Shown here in pieces: positions 52,986 through 63,655 of a stretch of DNA of 64,000 nucleotides. Source of the DNA: Phocoena phocoena (taxonomy: Eukaryota > Chordata > Mammalia > Artiodactyla > Phocoenidae); NCBI RefSeq assembly GCF_963924675.1, contig NC_089238.1:38830879-38894878 (forward strand). Direction: 5' to 3'. Every line of letters starts with the position of its first letter. The first letter of the stretch is position 1. The position numbers and the translations under genes were made by a program. The notes beneath the pieces are model-generated. The model was not told the origin of the DNA, did no database searches, and saw only the letters and a list, made by a program, of their open reading frames with translations.

Positions 52986-54645
52986 GTTAGAAGTGTTCTC
53001 ATCCCTCATGCTACCTACCACCCATGGATGTGAAGGAAAACCCTGAAGATACGGAGTCACTGTGGAGATAGGCTGGCCGGAGGCTCATCTCTAGAGTGGG
53101 GCCCTCTGGGGGCACCTCCACCTGACATGAAGTGCTGTGTACACATCAGTACACCACCTCCCAGACAGATCAACCAACACACAACGGCCAAAGCCCTCGT
53201 TCTCGCAGATCTCAAAAGCCCCTCAGCCCGTAGTCTTGTATGACCAGCCCTTGGGACAGACTAAAACACCACAAGCACCTACTTACAGGAAGTCTTTTCC
53301 ACAGTTTATGGATTTTGTTTAGTTTTTAAGAAAAGAATAAGGAACAAGGGCTGTTCCCAGATAATCAATGGAATGGCATCCCGGCATCCTGCTATGTTCT
53401 GCTTTCATGTTTTAATAAGCTTAACAGTGAGCACAACTCAATGTTATTAAAAAAGAAACAGCATATGGCTGTTTCTTCCCAGTCATCCTATAAATGTGCT
53501 TCCCTCTGTCGTTTCAAAAGTATTAAAAGCGAATTGTTTTATTTTTCAGTTGAGGTCTGCATGTGTGAGAGTTCGTGTCCATATGTGTCCCCAGCACCAT
53601 AGCGTTTTCCTGGTGCCATGGCTCTCCCTTGGGTGGCTGTTTTCCATTTGGTGGTGAATGGTGGGAATTCAAGTCCAGCTCTGGTGAGGGGTTGGCAGTC
53701 TGAGCTAAAACTCACCCCAAGGTGGTACCGCCTGGGTTTCTGTCAGCAAAGGGATATGAATAATTGAAAGCAAGGTGAAGCAAAGATGCCGTTTCTGGAA
53801 CCTGGTTCGACTGAAGGAGGTAAAATGGCTTTGATTTAAGGGGAGAGAAGGCGACACCATTATGGTGTCGACATCATTATGAACTCCAGGATTTCATGGG
53901 CGAATTCTGCCATTTTATCAAGGGAACAGGCAGAACCCGTGTAATTCAAAGTGCCGATTACCTCACTCCCTGGATTATGCAGGGTAGTAAGTTCTGGGAG
54001 CAGGGAGACAAATTGGAACAAGTTTTAGGAGAAAATGATTGGGCTGTTCTCATGTAGAACCATCTCCCTTTCCTCTGTCCTACCCTGGCAAAAATGCAAA
54101 TGGAACTTGCCTGGAAGTTCTTTCTAACCAGTCCGCCTCTGGAGGTAGTAAACTCTCCCTGGCCTTCTCTTCACTGAGCTCTGCTCCACCTGGAGCACAA
54201 CAGATCCTCTGCCTCCTGCTGCCTCCGTTTGAGACACTCCTGGGCATCAGAATCTGCAAATGCACCCCCAGGAGAGTCGGGGGCGCCCAGATACAAGCCC
54301 CCCAATCTGAAATTGAATTGTACCTCAGTGAAAAAGCGGCTGGTTAAGAGTCATAATACTTCATCCCATTGCAGCTCACCAGAAGTTACTCAATAAGGAT
54401 GTCCTCTTCACCAGTCATCTGCAGAAAGTCCCTAGCATATGCGGACAGAGAAAGATGGCTTAGTTTGTGACGTCTGGGCTACTTCTTCTAAGCCAACATT
54501 TCTATACTTTATCCTATTTACCTGGCTGATGTCAGTCTTACCTGTAGGATTAGGTGTCCCACACTGACAGAGACCAGGACTGGTTTGTTCATCTCTTTCC
54601 CCATGCCAGGTTAAGGACGGGCTTGTGAGAGCTACTCAATCCGTA
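52986..54645. other. Unique DNA, enhancer-like in 53330-54050
   Basis: No gene. 53330-54050 is repeat-free, with two exact inverted repeats (53453-53477 around an E-box CATATG, and 53852-53870), AT-rich complex motifs and kept CpGs (GAATTCTGCCATTTTATCAA, GTGCCGATTACCTCACTCCC). 54039-54347 is a 102-codon frame without domain. Confidence 0.4.
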
Positions 54646-55630
54646 TCTCATTCATTCATTCATCTGACGAATCAACTGAGGGTCTACTAGGAGCCAGGCA
54701 CTGTGCCCTTGGACTACAGCAATAAACAAAAGAGGTATGGCTTTTGGACTCAACAGAACTTACAGTGTGAGGGGGAGGCTTGAATTTGCTGATAATTCTG
54801 GAGAGCAAGAGAAAGGAAGTAAACAGGCACATGAGACTAAGGAGAGAGCTGCTTTCGGTCTGGGAGGGAAAGCATTTCTGAAAAGGTGTCATCCCAGTTG
54901 GTACTGGGGAGTGAGAAGGACCTAGGTGTACAAAGAGTGAGAGGCGAGCAGCCCTGGAACCAAAGAGGCCCTGCTGTGTCAGAACCTGGCACGTTTGGGA
55001 AACTCGATGTGTTCGTTTGCCAGGGCCATCACAGCAAAGAGCTGCAGGCTGGAGACTTCAACAGCAGAAATGTATTTGCTGACAATTCTGGAGGCTGGAA
55101 GTCTGAGATCAAGGTGTCAGCAGGGTTGGTTTCTTCTGAAACCTCTCTCCTTGGCTTGCACATGGCTGTCTTCTCCTATGTCTTCACATGGTCTTTCCTC
55201 TAGATCCATCTGTGTCCACATGTCCTTGTCTTATAAAGATACCAGTCCTATTGGATCAGGGCCTGCTCCAAAAAATGACCTCATTTTATCTTAATCACCC
55301 CTGTAAAGGCCCTGTTTCCAAATACAGTCACATTCTAAGATACTGGGGGTTAGGATTTCAACATATGAATTTGGGGGGGACACAGTTCAGCCCACAACGC
55401 TTGGTGAAGGCCATTTGGGTTGATTCTTTCAAAGTGTAAAAGGGCCGTTGAAGGTAATAAACCAGTGAGTCACAGGGCTGCTTTGCTCTCAAAGCCACTG
55501 CTTTGAGAGAAGTGTGGAGGGGAGATCACGGTGTGGCAAAAATAGATGTGAGCAGACATGTTAGGAGCTATTGCAGTTGCCCAGGCAAGAGGGGACGGTA
55601 GGCGTGAGGTCAAAGGAGAGGAGAGAGCCT
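54646..55630 (-). mobile_element. L2, split by an MLT1
   Basis: Left: TCATTCATTCATCTGACGAA, GAGCCAGGCACTGTGCCCTT, AGAACTTACAGTGTGAGGGG. Right of the LTR: CATGTTAGGAGCTATTGCAG, TTGCCCAGGCAAGAGGGGAC. Both read as antisense L2, and the LTR sits between. Confidence 0.7.
55005..55405 (-). mobile_element. MLT1 LTR (MaLR)
   Basis: Antisense LTR inside the L2: ATTCTGGAGGCTGGAAGTCT, CCATGGCTGTCTTCT-like text with CTATGTCTTCACATGGTCTT, CTTATAAAGATACCAGTCCT, GGGGGTTAGGATTTCAACAT, and CACAGTTCAGCCCACAACG. Ordered along its whole length; a 105-codon shadow frame overlaps. Confidence 0.85.
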
Positions 55631-56755
55631 CAAGATGGAGCTGGGAAACAGAGCCAGTTTTTGAATGAGTAAAGGAGTGAATGAATGAATGCATGTATCC
55701 AGCCCCTTAATCACTGTGAAAACCCTGGCTGTGCCCTAATGTCAACAGAATGAGACCTCTCATCTTTCTGCGTCTGTCCCCTGTAGGAGAGAAACTTCTC
55801 TACCTAAACTGTCGGTGCATTTGGGTGGCAGCGTGTGAAAGGGGATAAGGACTCTGTTCTCCCCTCACTCTGTCACACACCAGCATTCCACGTGCGCTGT
55901 GTGAGTGAGAGGAATGCAAGGGCCTACCTTCATCTTGCTGAACTTGACTGGGGACCCTGGTATTGGTATTTCTAATTCATCAGCCTTTCTACTTCTCAGA
56001 CAAGCCCCTGCCTTTGGGAGTGTCTTTGCAATGTAAATTGCACAGCAGTTTTTTTTAAAGAAAGTGGTTTTATTCAGTTGGGTTTGCGACATTAGCCAAG
56101 CACGTTTTCCACAGTATTTATAACAGGGGTTGTATTCATTCAGTTCACATGTGCACACACAGCATGAGGGAGCCATTCCTTGCAAGAGAGGTCCAAATGC
56201 TTGCTTAATTAGTGCAATCAGGGATGCACGCCACTGTTCAATTGCAGCTCTGGATGGGACCTTAGTGGCACCACTCCCCACTCCATCCCGACAAGAATTT
56301 CCTCTAGAAAAGTCATGATAGGTACCCCAACTTCTTGTACCCTCCCGGGAACCAGGAGCTCACCACTTTGCAGCACTCTCCCTCTTTCCACTGCTAATCC
56401 TTTCACACTGTTGGTGTTGATAAAGAAGAAAATGAGGTTATTCTCCCCTTATTTACGTAGCTCTACCTGTCCTTTCCTGGGGTGGCCATTCACTGGTTTG
56501 TGGCTCCTTATTCACTAACTCCATTTCCTTCAGTAGCTGCACAGGGCGGATGATTTCAGTTCTTCCGCAAGCCTGCTTGTGTATCTCTCTGAAGGCCCAT
56601 TCTGGTCATTGTCTCTCCTAAAATGAGATTCAGGCATTGAACAGAGTGTCCCAGGTCTTTATTGACCGAGAGTCTCTGTCTTGGTTCCTGGAACCGCCAC
56701 TCATCCTGATATCTAACACTAAAATATGGGCACATCCTCCAGTTTTCCTTTTCCT
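55631..56755. other. Unique DNA; possible retrocopy-like frame on minus strand
   Basis: No transposon recognised. A minus-strand frame of 138 codons (55865-56281) is interrupted in sense by a segment that reads AATAAAACCACTTTCTTT then eight A on the minus strand, resembling a poly-A signal and tail. No protein family is recognised, so it is not called as a gene. Confidence 0.35.
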
Positions 56756-56758
56756 TCT

Positions 56759-57108
56759 TGTTAGAGGCTGAATATTCGTGTCCTCCTTAAATTTCACGTG
56801 TTGAAATCCTACCCCCCAGTGTGATGTTGTGGAGGTGGGGCCTTTGGGACGTGATTATTCGTGAAGGGGGAGCCTTCATGAATGAGACTGTGCTCTTATA
56901 AAAGAGACCCCAGAAAGCTCTCTCGCCCTCATGGGAGGAGACAATGAGAAGTCGGCAGTATGCACCCCAGAAGCAGGTCCCCACTGGAACACGACCACGC
57001 TGGCACCGTGATCTCTGACTTGCAGCTTCCACACCTGTAAGAGATAAATGTCTGTTGTTTCAAAGGCACCCAGTCTATGGTACTTTTTATAGCATCCTGA
57101 ACTAAGGC
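56759..57108 (+). mobile_element. MLT1 LTR (MaLR)
   Basis: Sense LTR: TAGAGGCTGAATATTCGTGT, GTGTTGAAATCCTACCCCCC, GGAGGTGGGGCCTTTGGGAC, CTTATAAAAGAGACCCCAGA, GTAAGAGATAAATGTCTGTT, and the end TATAGCATCCTGAACTAAGG. Three TGTTGAAATCC-type LTRs occur in this window. Confidence 0.88.
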
Positions 57109-57378
57109 TATCCTCTTTCTCCATGCAAATCACACAACCTTGGGATATTTAGCCCTTAGTTTTCTCTTGGCTTTTTCCTTCCTTAATCTATTTACAACAA
57201 CCAACTAACTGTCCATCCTTTTGCCTAAAGAGTATAAAAATCTCCAGTGAAACTATAACACCTGCCTCCAGTCTTCTTCTCTTGCCCTGACATTATAACA
57301 TTATAACATTATAGCCCCAGGGACTATAAATTGTGGAATCTGTGCTTGCCCTTTCCTTCCTTAAAGCCCTTCAATTGG

Positions 57379-57560
57379 TGTGTGTGTGAGTGTGTGTGTG
57401 GTGTTGTATGTGTGTGAGTATGTGTGTGTGTGGTGTGTGTGGTATGATGTGTGTGTGTGTTTGTGGTGTGTGTGGTATGGTTGTGTGTGGTGTGTGTGTG
57501 TGTGTGTGTGTGTGGTGTTGTGTGTGTATGTGTATGTGGTGAGGGGTGAGTGTGTGGTGG
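57379..57560. repeat. Long imperfect (TG)n tract
   Basis: About 180 bp of TG with scattered GG, TA and GTAT interruptions. Shadow frames of 71 codons on both strands are artefacts. Just upstream, CATTATAA is repeated three times near 57291-57315. Confidence 0.95.
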
Positions 57561-57589
57561 GGGGACAGATTTTCAATGGCTCTACAACA

Positions 57590-58050
57590 CCTTAAATTTC
57601 AAGTTCAGACTTCAAATTCTTGCCCTGCCCTTCATGATGTATCCATCACCTGACTCCCTAGCTAGCCCTCTGTCCCATTCCTATCTCCATACAGCAATTT
57701 TGAATTCTGCAGTAATCCTCAACCTCATCAGATTCTTCCATTTAATCTGACTTCCTCTGCCAATAATGACCTTCCCCACTTCTTTGCTGGGGCAATACTT
57801 ACTTACCTGTCAAAAGTTAGAGTCTCATCCCTCATGGGGGGTCCTGACTGCCCAAGTCAGGCTAGCATACTATGCTTCTCTCCTGAGGCTTTTTCTTGGT
57901 CTTGAAGGACAAACATATCACAGTGGAATGTACTTGCCTGGTGACGTGTGTGTCTCTCTCATTCAACCATGGACCCTAGTTCATTTTTATCTTGGTGTCT
58001 GGGACCATAACTAGCATGGAGGAGATGTTCAGTGTGTGTTTCCTGAGCTA
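57590..58050 (+). mobile_element. L2 fragment
   Basis: Sense L2: TTCAAATTCTTGCCCTGCCC, TCTGACTTCCTCTGCCAATA, ACTTACCTGTCAAAAGTTAG, GGACCATAACTAGCATGGAG. The TG tract seems to interrupt its 5' part (TTAAAGCCCTTCAATTGG at 57361). Confidence 0.6.
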
Positions 58051-58367
58051 AACTTTCATCCCCAGGGAATGGGCTTCTGAAGGTTAGGGCTGCTCTGGTG
58101 TATGTGGGGAGGCCATATCATGTTTCACGTGTTCATTTCCTGAGTGGCATTGGGCATAAGGAATATGTAGTATGCTACTTGAAACCCAAGAGTCACCACG
58201 GCTTGGTAAAAACCCTGCATCTAAGCAGTTATGGTTTATGCTGCAGTTGGAACAGCAGATCAAAGACAGTCCAACAATACCTCATCTCAAAAGACTTGGG
58301 CATTCTTCATGGACCAAACACAGCCTCAGCTATAATCACTAGTAACCTCTTATTGCTTCAGCCCAAC
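58051..58367. other. Unique DNA
   Basis: No repeat. A 173-codon frame (58098-58619) looks long only because it runs into the antisense SINE that follows; the unique part has no domain. Confidence 0.45.
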
Positions 58368-58387
58368 CCAGAACATATATATTTTGT

Positions 58388-58590
58388 TTGTTTTTTTTTG
58401 CAGTACGTGGGCCTTTCACTGTTGTGGCCTCTCCCGTTGCGGAGCACAGGCTCCGGACGCGCAGGCTCAGCGGCCATTGTTCATGGGCCCAGCCGCTCCG
58501 CGGCATGTGGGATCTTCCCAGACCGGGACACGAACCCGTGTCCCCTGCATCGGCAGGTGGACTCCCAACCACTGCGCCACCAGGGAAGCC
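58388..58590 (-). mobile_element. CHR SINE, short form
   Basis: Antisense copy with tail TTTGTTTTTTTTT at left and head GGGCTTCCCTGGTGGCGCAG on the minus strand. TSD CCAGAACATATAT at 58368-58380 and 58591-58603. Confidence 0.97.
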
Positions 58591-58603
58591 CCAGAACATA
58601 TAT

Positions 58604-59029
58604 TAAATTGATTTGCTAACTGTCCTACTCAAGTATTAGGGAAGAAAAATGTACCCACATTCTAATTAGTAATTTTAAAAAGTAATTTTATACATACTTT
58701 TATGATCAAACAATGCAATATAAAACAGATATTTAAAACTTATCTTAAAACATAGCTACCCTGATAAGCATAATTTAGAAATCTTTAATGAATTCACCTC
58801 AATTAGCCTTTAATTAACTAGCTCATTAAAAGCTGATTTGAATACTGTTCATGGAGAAATCCTTGTTCAACTGTTGTGATAGAACAGGAAGTTAATGAAG
58901 TTAAAATTAAGAGCAGTTTTGGGGGAACAGCCTGAAAGTCATAAAGCTACAAGAGGAAATAAAATCTCTGAACTTTGCCTGACACCTGAGACTTTTCATC
59001 ATTACCAGAGGCTTAAGTGAATGGTAGAC
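58604..59029. promoter_or_regulatory. Candidate conserved element
   Basis: Repeat-free, AT-rich, many homeodomain-type cores: TTCTAATTAGTAATTTTAAA, TCAATTAGCCTTTAATTAAC, TAGCTCATTAAAAGCTGATT, GAAGTTAATGAAGTTAAAAT. No coding frame. Inference from composition. Confidence 0.4.
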
Positions 59030-59155
59030 TTGAGGCTCCGGGCAGGGATTGTGTTTTTCTACCCCTTGTTCTCAGCTTGTGGCTTAGGACATTGGAGGTA
59101 AAAGGTTAATATTTGATCAATGAACAAATGAATGAATGAATGAAAGAATGGACAG
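59030..59155 (+). mobile_element. L2 3' end with (GAAT)n
   Basis: GGCTTAGGACATTGGAGGTA, then TTTGATCAATGAACAAATGA and GAATGAATGAATGAAAGAAT is a decayed L2 3' end with an expanded GAAT tail. Confidence 0.55.
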
Positions 59156-59219
59156 TCAAAACAGATCTGCACAGATTCTAAACTCAAGCAAAAGGTAAAA
59201 GAATTTAAAATAAACGTAC

Positions 59220-59405
59220 ATTTAGGGAGCACCCACCTACCATGAGTCAAATGTTTTGAGAAAATTTTTTTAATGTATTTCTCCTAATAGCCCTTCATGC
59301 TGGGAGCTAAAATATTATTCCTATTTTTCAGGTGAAAAAACAGGGGAACAAAGTAGTCAACTAACACAGGTAGTAAATACCTGGGCTGAAATTTTAGCTC
59401 AGATG
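59220..59405 (-). mobile_element. MIR
   Basis: Antisense MIR: GGGAGCACCCACCTACCATG, TTTCTCCTAATAGCCCTTCA, TTTTTCAGGTGAAAAAACAG, GGTAGTAAATACCTGGGCTG. Confidence 0.7.
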
Positions 59406-60439
59406 GAAGAGAAGAGAACCCCAAATATCTAAAATTCTTCAAGGCCTCATAATAGACTTAACTGAAAAAAATCCATTTGGTATCAGCCTTCACCTTCTCA
59501 TGGCTCCCCCTGCCAACTCCTTCTGAAGAGCATGTCCCCAAGGCTCTGGCTTTTGTTGCCGTAGCTCTGTCGTTCCTGGGACATCATCTGCCGAGTGTTT
59601 ATACCAGTGAATGCTGCCCGGGTGCCTCCCTCTGGGCAGCCCGAGCCGGGGTTTAGCGAGGAGACATTGAGGGGCAGAAGCAGGCTTTGGAAGGAGGCTT
59701 TGGGCTCCCAGCACTGCCAGGGGATAGTGTGCCCTCTTGGAAGGGAGGAAAGAAAGACAAAGTTACCATTTTCATCATCTCAATCATTTGGGGATGAATC
59801 TGGCAGATTTTAAAGCAGGAAAGCACCTAGGGAATCTATCTGACCTGAAATTCCCAGCACAAAATTGGGTGTTCCTAGACTTCCTGATACATGGCTGCCA
59901 CCCGGGAAGCCTCAGTCAGAGCTGCAGGGCCCCGCTTCCAGGTGTACAGCTGGACTGAGCTACGGCAGATGCTCAGAGGCATCAAAGCCTTGGGTCCACG
60001 GTTTCAGGAGAAGGGCCTGAGGGAGCACAAGGAAGATGGTGCCGTGTTCTCAGCACAGCAGGAAGCAAGAATCTGCCTGATTGGAGCTAGACCCCTACCC
60101 AGGGTGCAGCAGGAACCACTGTGGGGAAACCAGTGCTCAACCCACAGCAGCTGGTGCTGCCTGCCCAGAGCCACCTCTGGCCAAGATGTAGGCTTGAGCA
60201 GAACTGGAGCATCTAAGGATCCCAGGATACAGGGGCTGGGGGCCCAAGGTTTTCTGGCATCTCCATAATGGCTACAGTGAGAAGATGGAGAGGCCGTGGT
60301 GGGCAGAAACGTGGCACCAATAAGCAGGGATCCATTCCCCCCTCTTGTGCGGCACTAACTGTACACCAGCTACTGGGCCAGCCAGTCTCTTCCCCCCGGC
60401 CTCCCCCCACACACAAGTTATGGCAGGCAGGGACTGGCA
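59406..60439. other. Unique DNA, relatively GC-rich
   Basis: No repeat. A 125-codon plus-strand frame (59891-60268) and shorter frames have no domain. CpG content is modest and I see no CpG island or promoter. Confidence 0.4.
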
Positions 60440-60560
60440 CTTTCCCCGTCTTGTAGAGATTAGTGAGGCTCAGTTAGGACAAGTAGGTCACATTGATAGT
60501 GTGTAGCAGAGATGAGGTTCAAACCAGGTCTCTGACACAGTATCCCATGCTGGTTCATAG
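60440..60560 (-). mobile_element. MIR fragment
   Basis: AGTGAGGCTCAGTTAGGACA, GTAGGTCACATTGATAGTGT and GATGAGGTTCAAACCAGGTC follow the antisense MIR core and 5' end. Confidence 0.65.
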
Positions 60561-60924
60561 GCAGCCTAAAGAGTGTGGGAAGAAGGCAGATGGCGTCTCT
60601 GATCAGCAAGGTCCCCTGAAAGCTCAGGCTGGGACACGGGAGCCTCCGTGCCCTGTGGCCTCCGAACCCTAGTGCTAGTCTGGCCATCCGTCCTCTTCTT
60701 ACCCCCAGTGCCCGCCTGGGACCTAGCACATACTGAGCGCTCAGGAAGTGTGAGCTGCTGAAATAAGGGAATGCAGAGGGCAGGAAATTCCTCGAGGTGT
60801 CTTCTGTTTCTTTTATGCAAATGTGTTCTGAACGTCCGTTGGTTAAATCTACTTAATCTACTGCCCATGAATACATTTTGAAATGTGTAAAACTGTGTAC
60901 AGGAAGCTCTGTATATCTGTCCCC
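60561..60924. other. Unclassified DNA
   Basis: CCTAGCACATACTGAGCGCT with CAGGAAGTGTGAG (60721-60755) may be an L2/MIR end. The rest is unrecognised; the 150-codon minus-strand frame over 60566-61018 crosses L2 sequence and is not credible. Confidence 0.4.
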
Positions 60925-61375
60925 TGCCCATTTCTGCAGCCTCACCTCCTGCCAGGTTCTCACTGCCTTTCTGTGTTCCTGCCTCCCCAGCATTTCGCCT
61001 CATCCTGGAATGGGCCATATGGTCCTTTGCCTTATCGCCCTCTTGGCATGGGCTCCTCCCCCTGGCTGGACGCTCTTCTCCTTTGTTACACCTTTACTTG
61101 CTGCTTCCTATTCATCCACCCTCTCTTCATGGAGGCGTCCACAGTAGACTAAGTGCCCACATGTGTCATCCTGTGGGACTCTGTGTGATTTCCTTCTTTA
61201 CAATATCATAATTCTATACACGTAGTGAACCTCTTCAGCCTCCACGAGGGAAAGCTCTGAGGAGAGATGGTGTCTCTTGCTCACCATGGGATCACTGGCA
61301 GCTGGTACCTAGTAGATGCTCGATAAGTATGTAATACTAAATGAATGAATGAATGAATAAATGAATGCATGGCTG
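60925..61375 (+). mobile_element. L2 3' portion
   Basis: Sense L2: GGTTCTCACTGCCTTTCTGT, CATCCTGGAATGGGCCATAT, CTCCTTTGTTACACCTTTAC, AGGGAAAGCTCTGAGGAGAG, CTAGTAGATGCTCGATAAGT, then AATGAATGAATGAATGAATAA. Confidence 0.72.
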
Positions 61376-62535
61376 TTAGTATACACATGTGAATAACTCC
61401 AAGGTTTGTTTGTTTAAAATAAACAAACATTTGTGTTCACATCTGTGTAAATAGCTCACTTGTCTGCCCTATGCAGACAGCCCCGGGAGGCTCACTGCAT
61501 TCCTTTCTTCACTTGCCAGGATGCCTCTAATCTATAGGCTGGGCTGTGCCATGTCAGCATTTCTGAGACAGGTAAAGGACTTCTAGGAAGGGTAAGTTAG
61601 AACCACAAGTTCCATTTCCAGACCAAGGAACCTATGGCACACAGCATCATTAAACTGAAGGTAATGGCTTGTGAATACATTGGAAATTTCTTCAGAGGTC
61701 CACCAGCGTGCATGAGAAGACTCAGGCTGGGTTTCCATCTCCTTCTAGCACATTCATATTCTCATGAGGCTCTCGGTGCAGTAATACAATGTGAGTGGCA
61801 ATCAGGTGTTCCCTTGCAGAGGCCACTGAATTTCATCATGCATCCCTCAGTCATTTATTCCCCGTTCAGTCCTTATTTTCTTATCCATTACCTCCTTCAG
61901 TCCGGGAAAGTGTACTGAACCCAGCTGAAGGATGAACAGTGAAGGCTTCCCAGGGAAGTGATCCCAAAGCCTGATCACCCAGGGGAAGAAGGGCACATAC
62001 GCCTAGAGTCTGTGGGATTATTGAGAGAGGCAGAATACAAGGATCTTCTTCATGAGCTTGGTAGTTAGGAAGGTTAAAGTTACAGCACCCTCGAACTCAG
62101 AGGCTTGGACCAGACTTATAATATTGTAAATATCAATAATGGAAACTGAATAGCGAAGGTATGGGCACCAGTGTGAGCACTGACGTTGAGTGCTCAGATG
62201 TGGCTGGTTTAAAAACTAGGTTGATGTAAAAATCCTCTTGTGGAGGTGCCCTCTCATGTTCGGGAGGTGGTGATGAGTGAGGCCGGGGGCCTGGCCCAGG
62301 AAGCTTCCCGTCTACCAAGGCTTTATCAGTCCCCAGGGGCTGGGAGTCATGTTTAGGGAGCACATGCCTCCCCCGCAGAGCCTCTGAGTTCTGAACTCTG
62401 CTCCTGTCTTTCAAGATCTATACCTGCAACTGTCAACAGACTCTGTTTTCATTTGTAAATGTCCTTAACGGTGGGACAGATTTGCAAAATTGTCCGTCAA
62501 CCATCGTCACTGAGTGGGATCCAAGTCTGTCTCTT
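61376..62535. other. Unique DNA
   Basis: No gene or repeat recognised over 1.1 kb. Includes AAATAAACAAACATTTG pairing with CAAGGTTTGTTTGTTT near 61400-61435 as a loose inverted repeat. Confidence 0.42.
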
Positions 62536-62539
62536 GAAT

Positions 62540-62990
62540 TATGGTGAGGCTGGATGTTGTAACTAACAACCCCAGAACCTCAGTGGCTTAATTTACAAAA
62601 AGTGTATTTCTTACTCACGTTACGTGGAGTTGGAAGTTTGAAGGGTCGTCTTCCAATACTGTGATTCAGAGACCCAGAGCTCTTCAATCTGGTGGTTCTG
62701 CCATCCCCTGGGGTCCCAGAGTCATCCCTGGATGCTCTACACCCTTCCTCCCAGCAGAATAGGGAAAAGCCTCGCAGGTTGCATGGGAGGTTGTACTGGT
62801 TGGCCTGGGGAGGTCTGCTGTTTCTGTTCACATACCATCGGTCATAACTCAGTTCCATGCTCCACTGAAATGCATGGGAGCCTGAGAGCAGCTGTGTTCC
62901 CAGGCAGGAAAAAATAACAGGATTTTCTGAAGACCTAGACTTCTCTCCCATAATTTCAAGACACATTTGAAAGGATGGGGCCATGAGAAG
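62540..62990 (-). mobile_element. Ancient interspersed repeat, family not named
   Basis: AACTAACAACCCCAGAACCT, CAGTGGCTTAATTTACAAAA, GTGTATTTCTTACTCACGTT, then GTTCACATACCATCGGTCAT match the general plan of a common placental repeat that starts 'caaacaaccccaaaatctcagtggcttaaaacaac'. I cannot place it in a class. The strand is arbitrary. A 134-codon minus-strand frame is a shadow. Confidence 0.5.
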
Positions 62991-63484
62991 ATAACCAAAG
63001 ATGACATTCCCTATCAGTTAATGAAATGCAGTCTGCCTTTACTTTTCTTGATGAGATCATCTTTTCTGCTTTTCACTTGATATGAAAAGTCTGTTGGACA
63101 CATTGACCTGGAATTTGACTGGCGAAAGTGTGTTAATATTAGGAGTTACTGGAGAATATGTATCCAAAATACCTTTCTCACTTCAGGAAATATAAGGTCA
63201 AAAAATTAGTGATGTTCAAGGAATGGACTTCCTCTTTGGCAAAAAGGAGTGATGTTAGTTCTTAGGAAGAGTTCAGAGAAACTGTGTGTGTGTGTGTGTG
63301 TGTGTATGTGTGCCGATTGTGTGTGTGTGCATCCAAAAGACCTTGGAAGAGGTGATGTCAAGATATAGCAAGTGAGAATGTATCCCCAATATCTGTGTCC
63401 TAGAAAAGCTCTACTTTAGAATCATGGGAGCCGAAATGATTTTTTCTTTATTAAGAACAGAGTTGAGCCTCCAAGGTCAGCAAC
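62991..63484. other. Unique DNA with a (GT)n
   Basis: No gene. A GT microsatellite lies at 63283-63330; the rest is unrecognised. Confidence 0.45.
63283..63330. repeat. (GT)n, interrupted
   Basis: GT run with an internal ATGTGTGCCGATT interruption followed by more GT. Confidence 0.92.
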
Positions 63485-63655
63485 CATGTTAGATTGTTAT
63501 TATAATCATCTCCATTTCAAAGGGAAGTAAACCAAGACTGAGAGATGATAAGAATTTCCCCCCAAAGTTACACAGCTACTAAGTGGTAGAGGTGGGATTG
63601 AAACCCTCCAAATCTGACGTGAGAGCCCATGCTCCACAGTATGGTTTTCTAAGCC
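63485..63655 (-). mobile_element. MIR
   Basis: Antisense MIR: TCATCTCCATTTCAAAGGGA, AAGTTACACAGCTACTAAGT, GGTAGAGGTGGGATTGAAAC, GAGAGCCCATGCTCCACAGT. Confidence 0.87.

Noticed and set aside
58098..58619. 173-codon plus-strand open frame
   Set aside because: Its second half is translated antisense SINE (the same peptide occurs at the other CHR copies), and the first half has no domain.
60566..61018. 150-codon minus-strand frame
   Set aside because: It overlaps a sense L2 3' portion and has no protein family resemblance.
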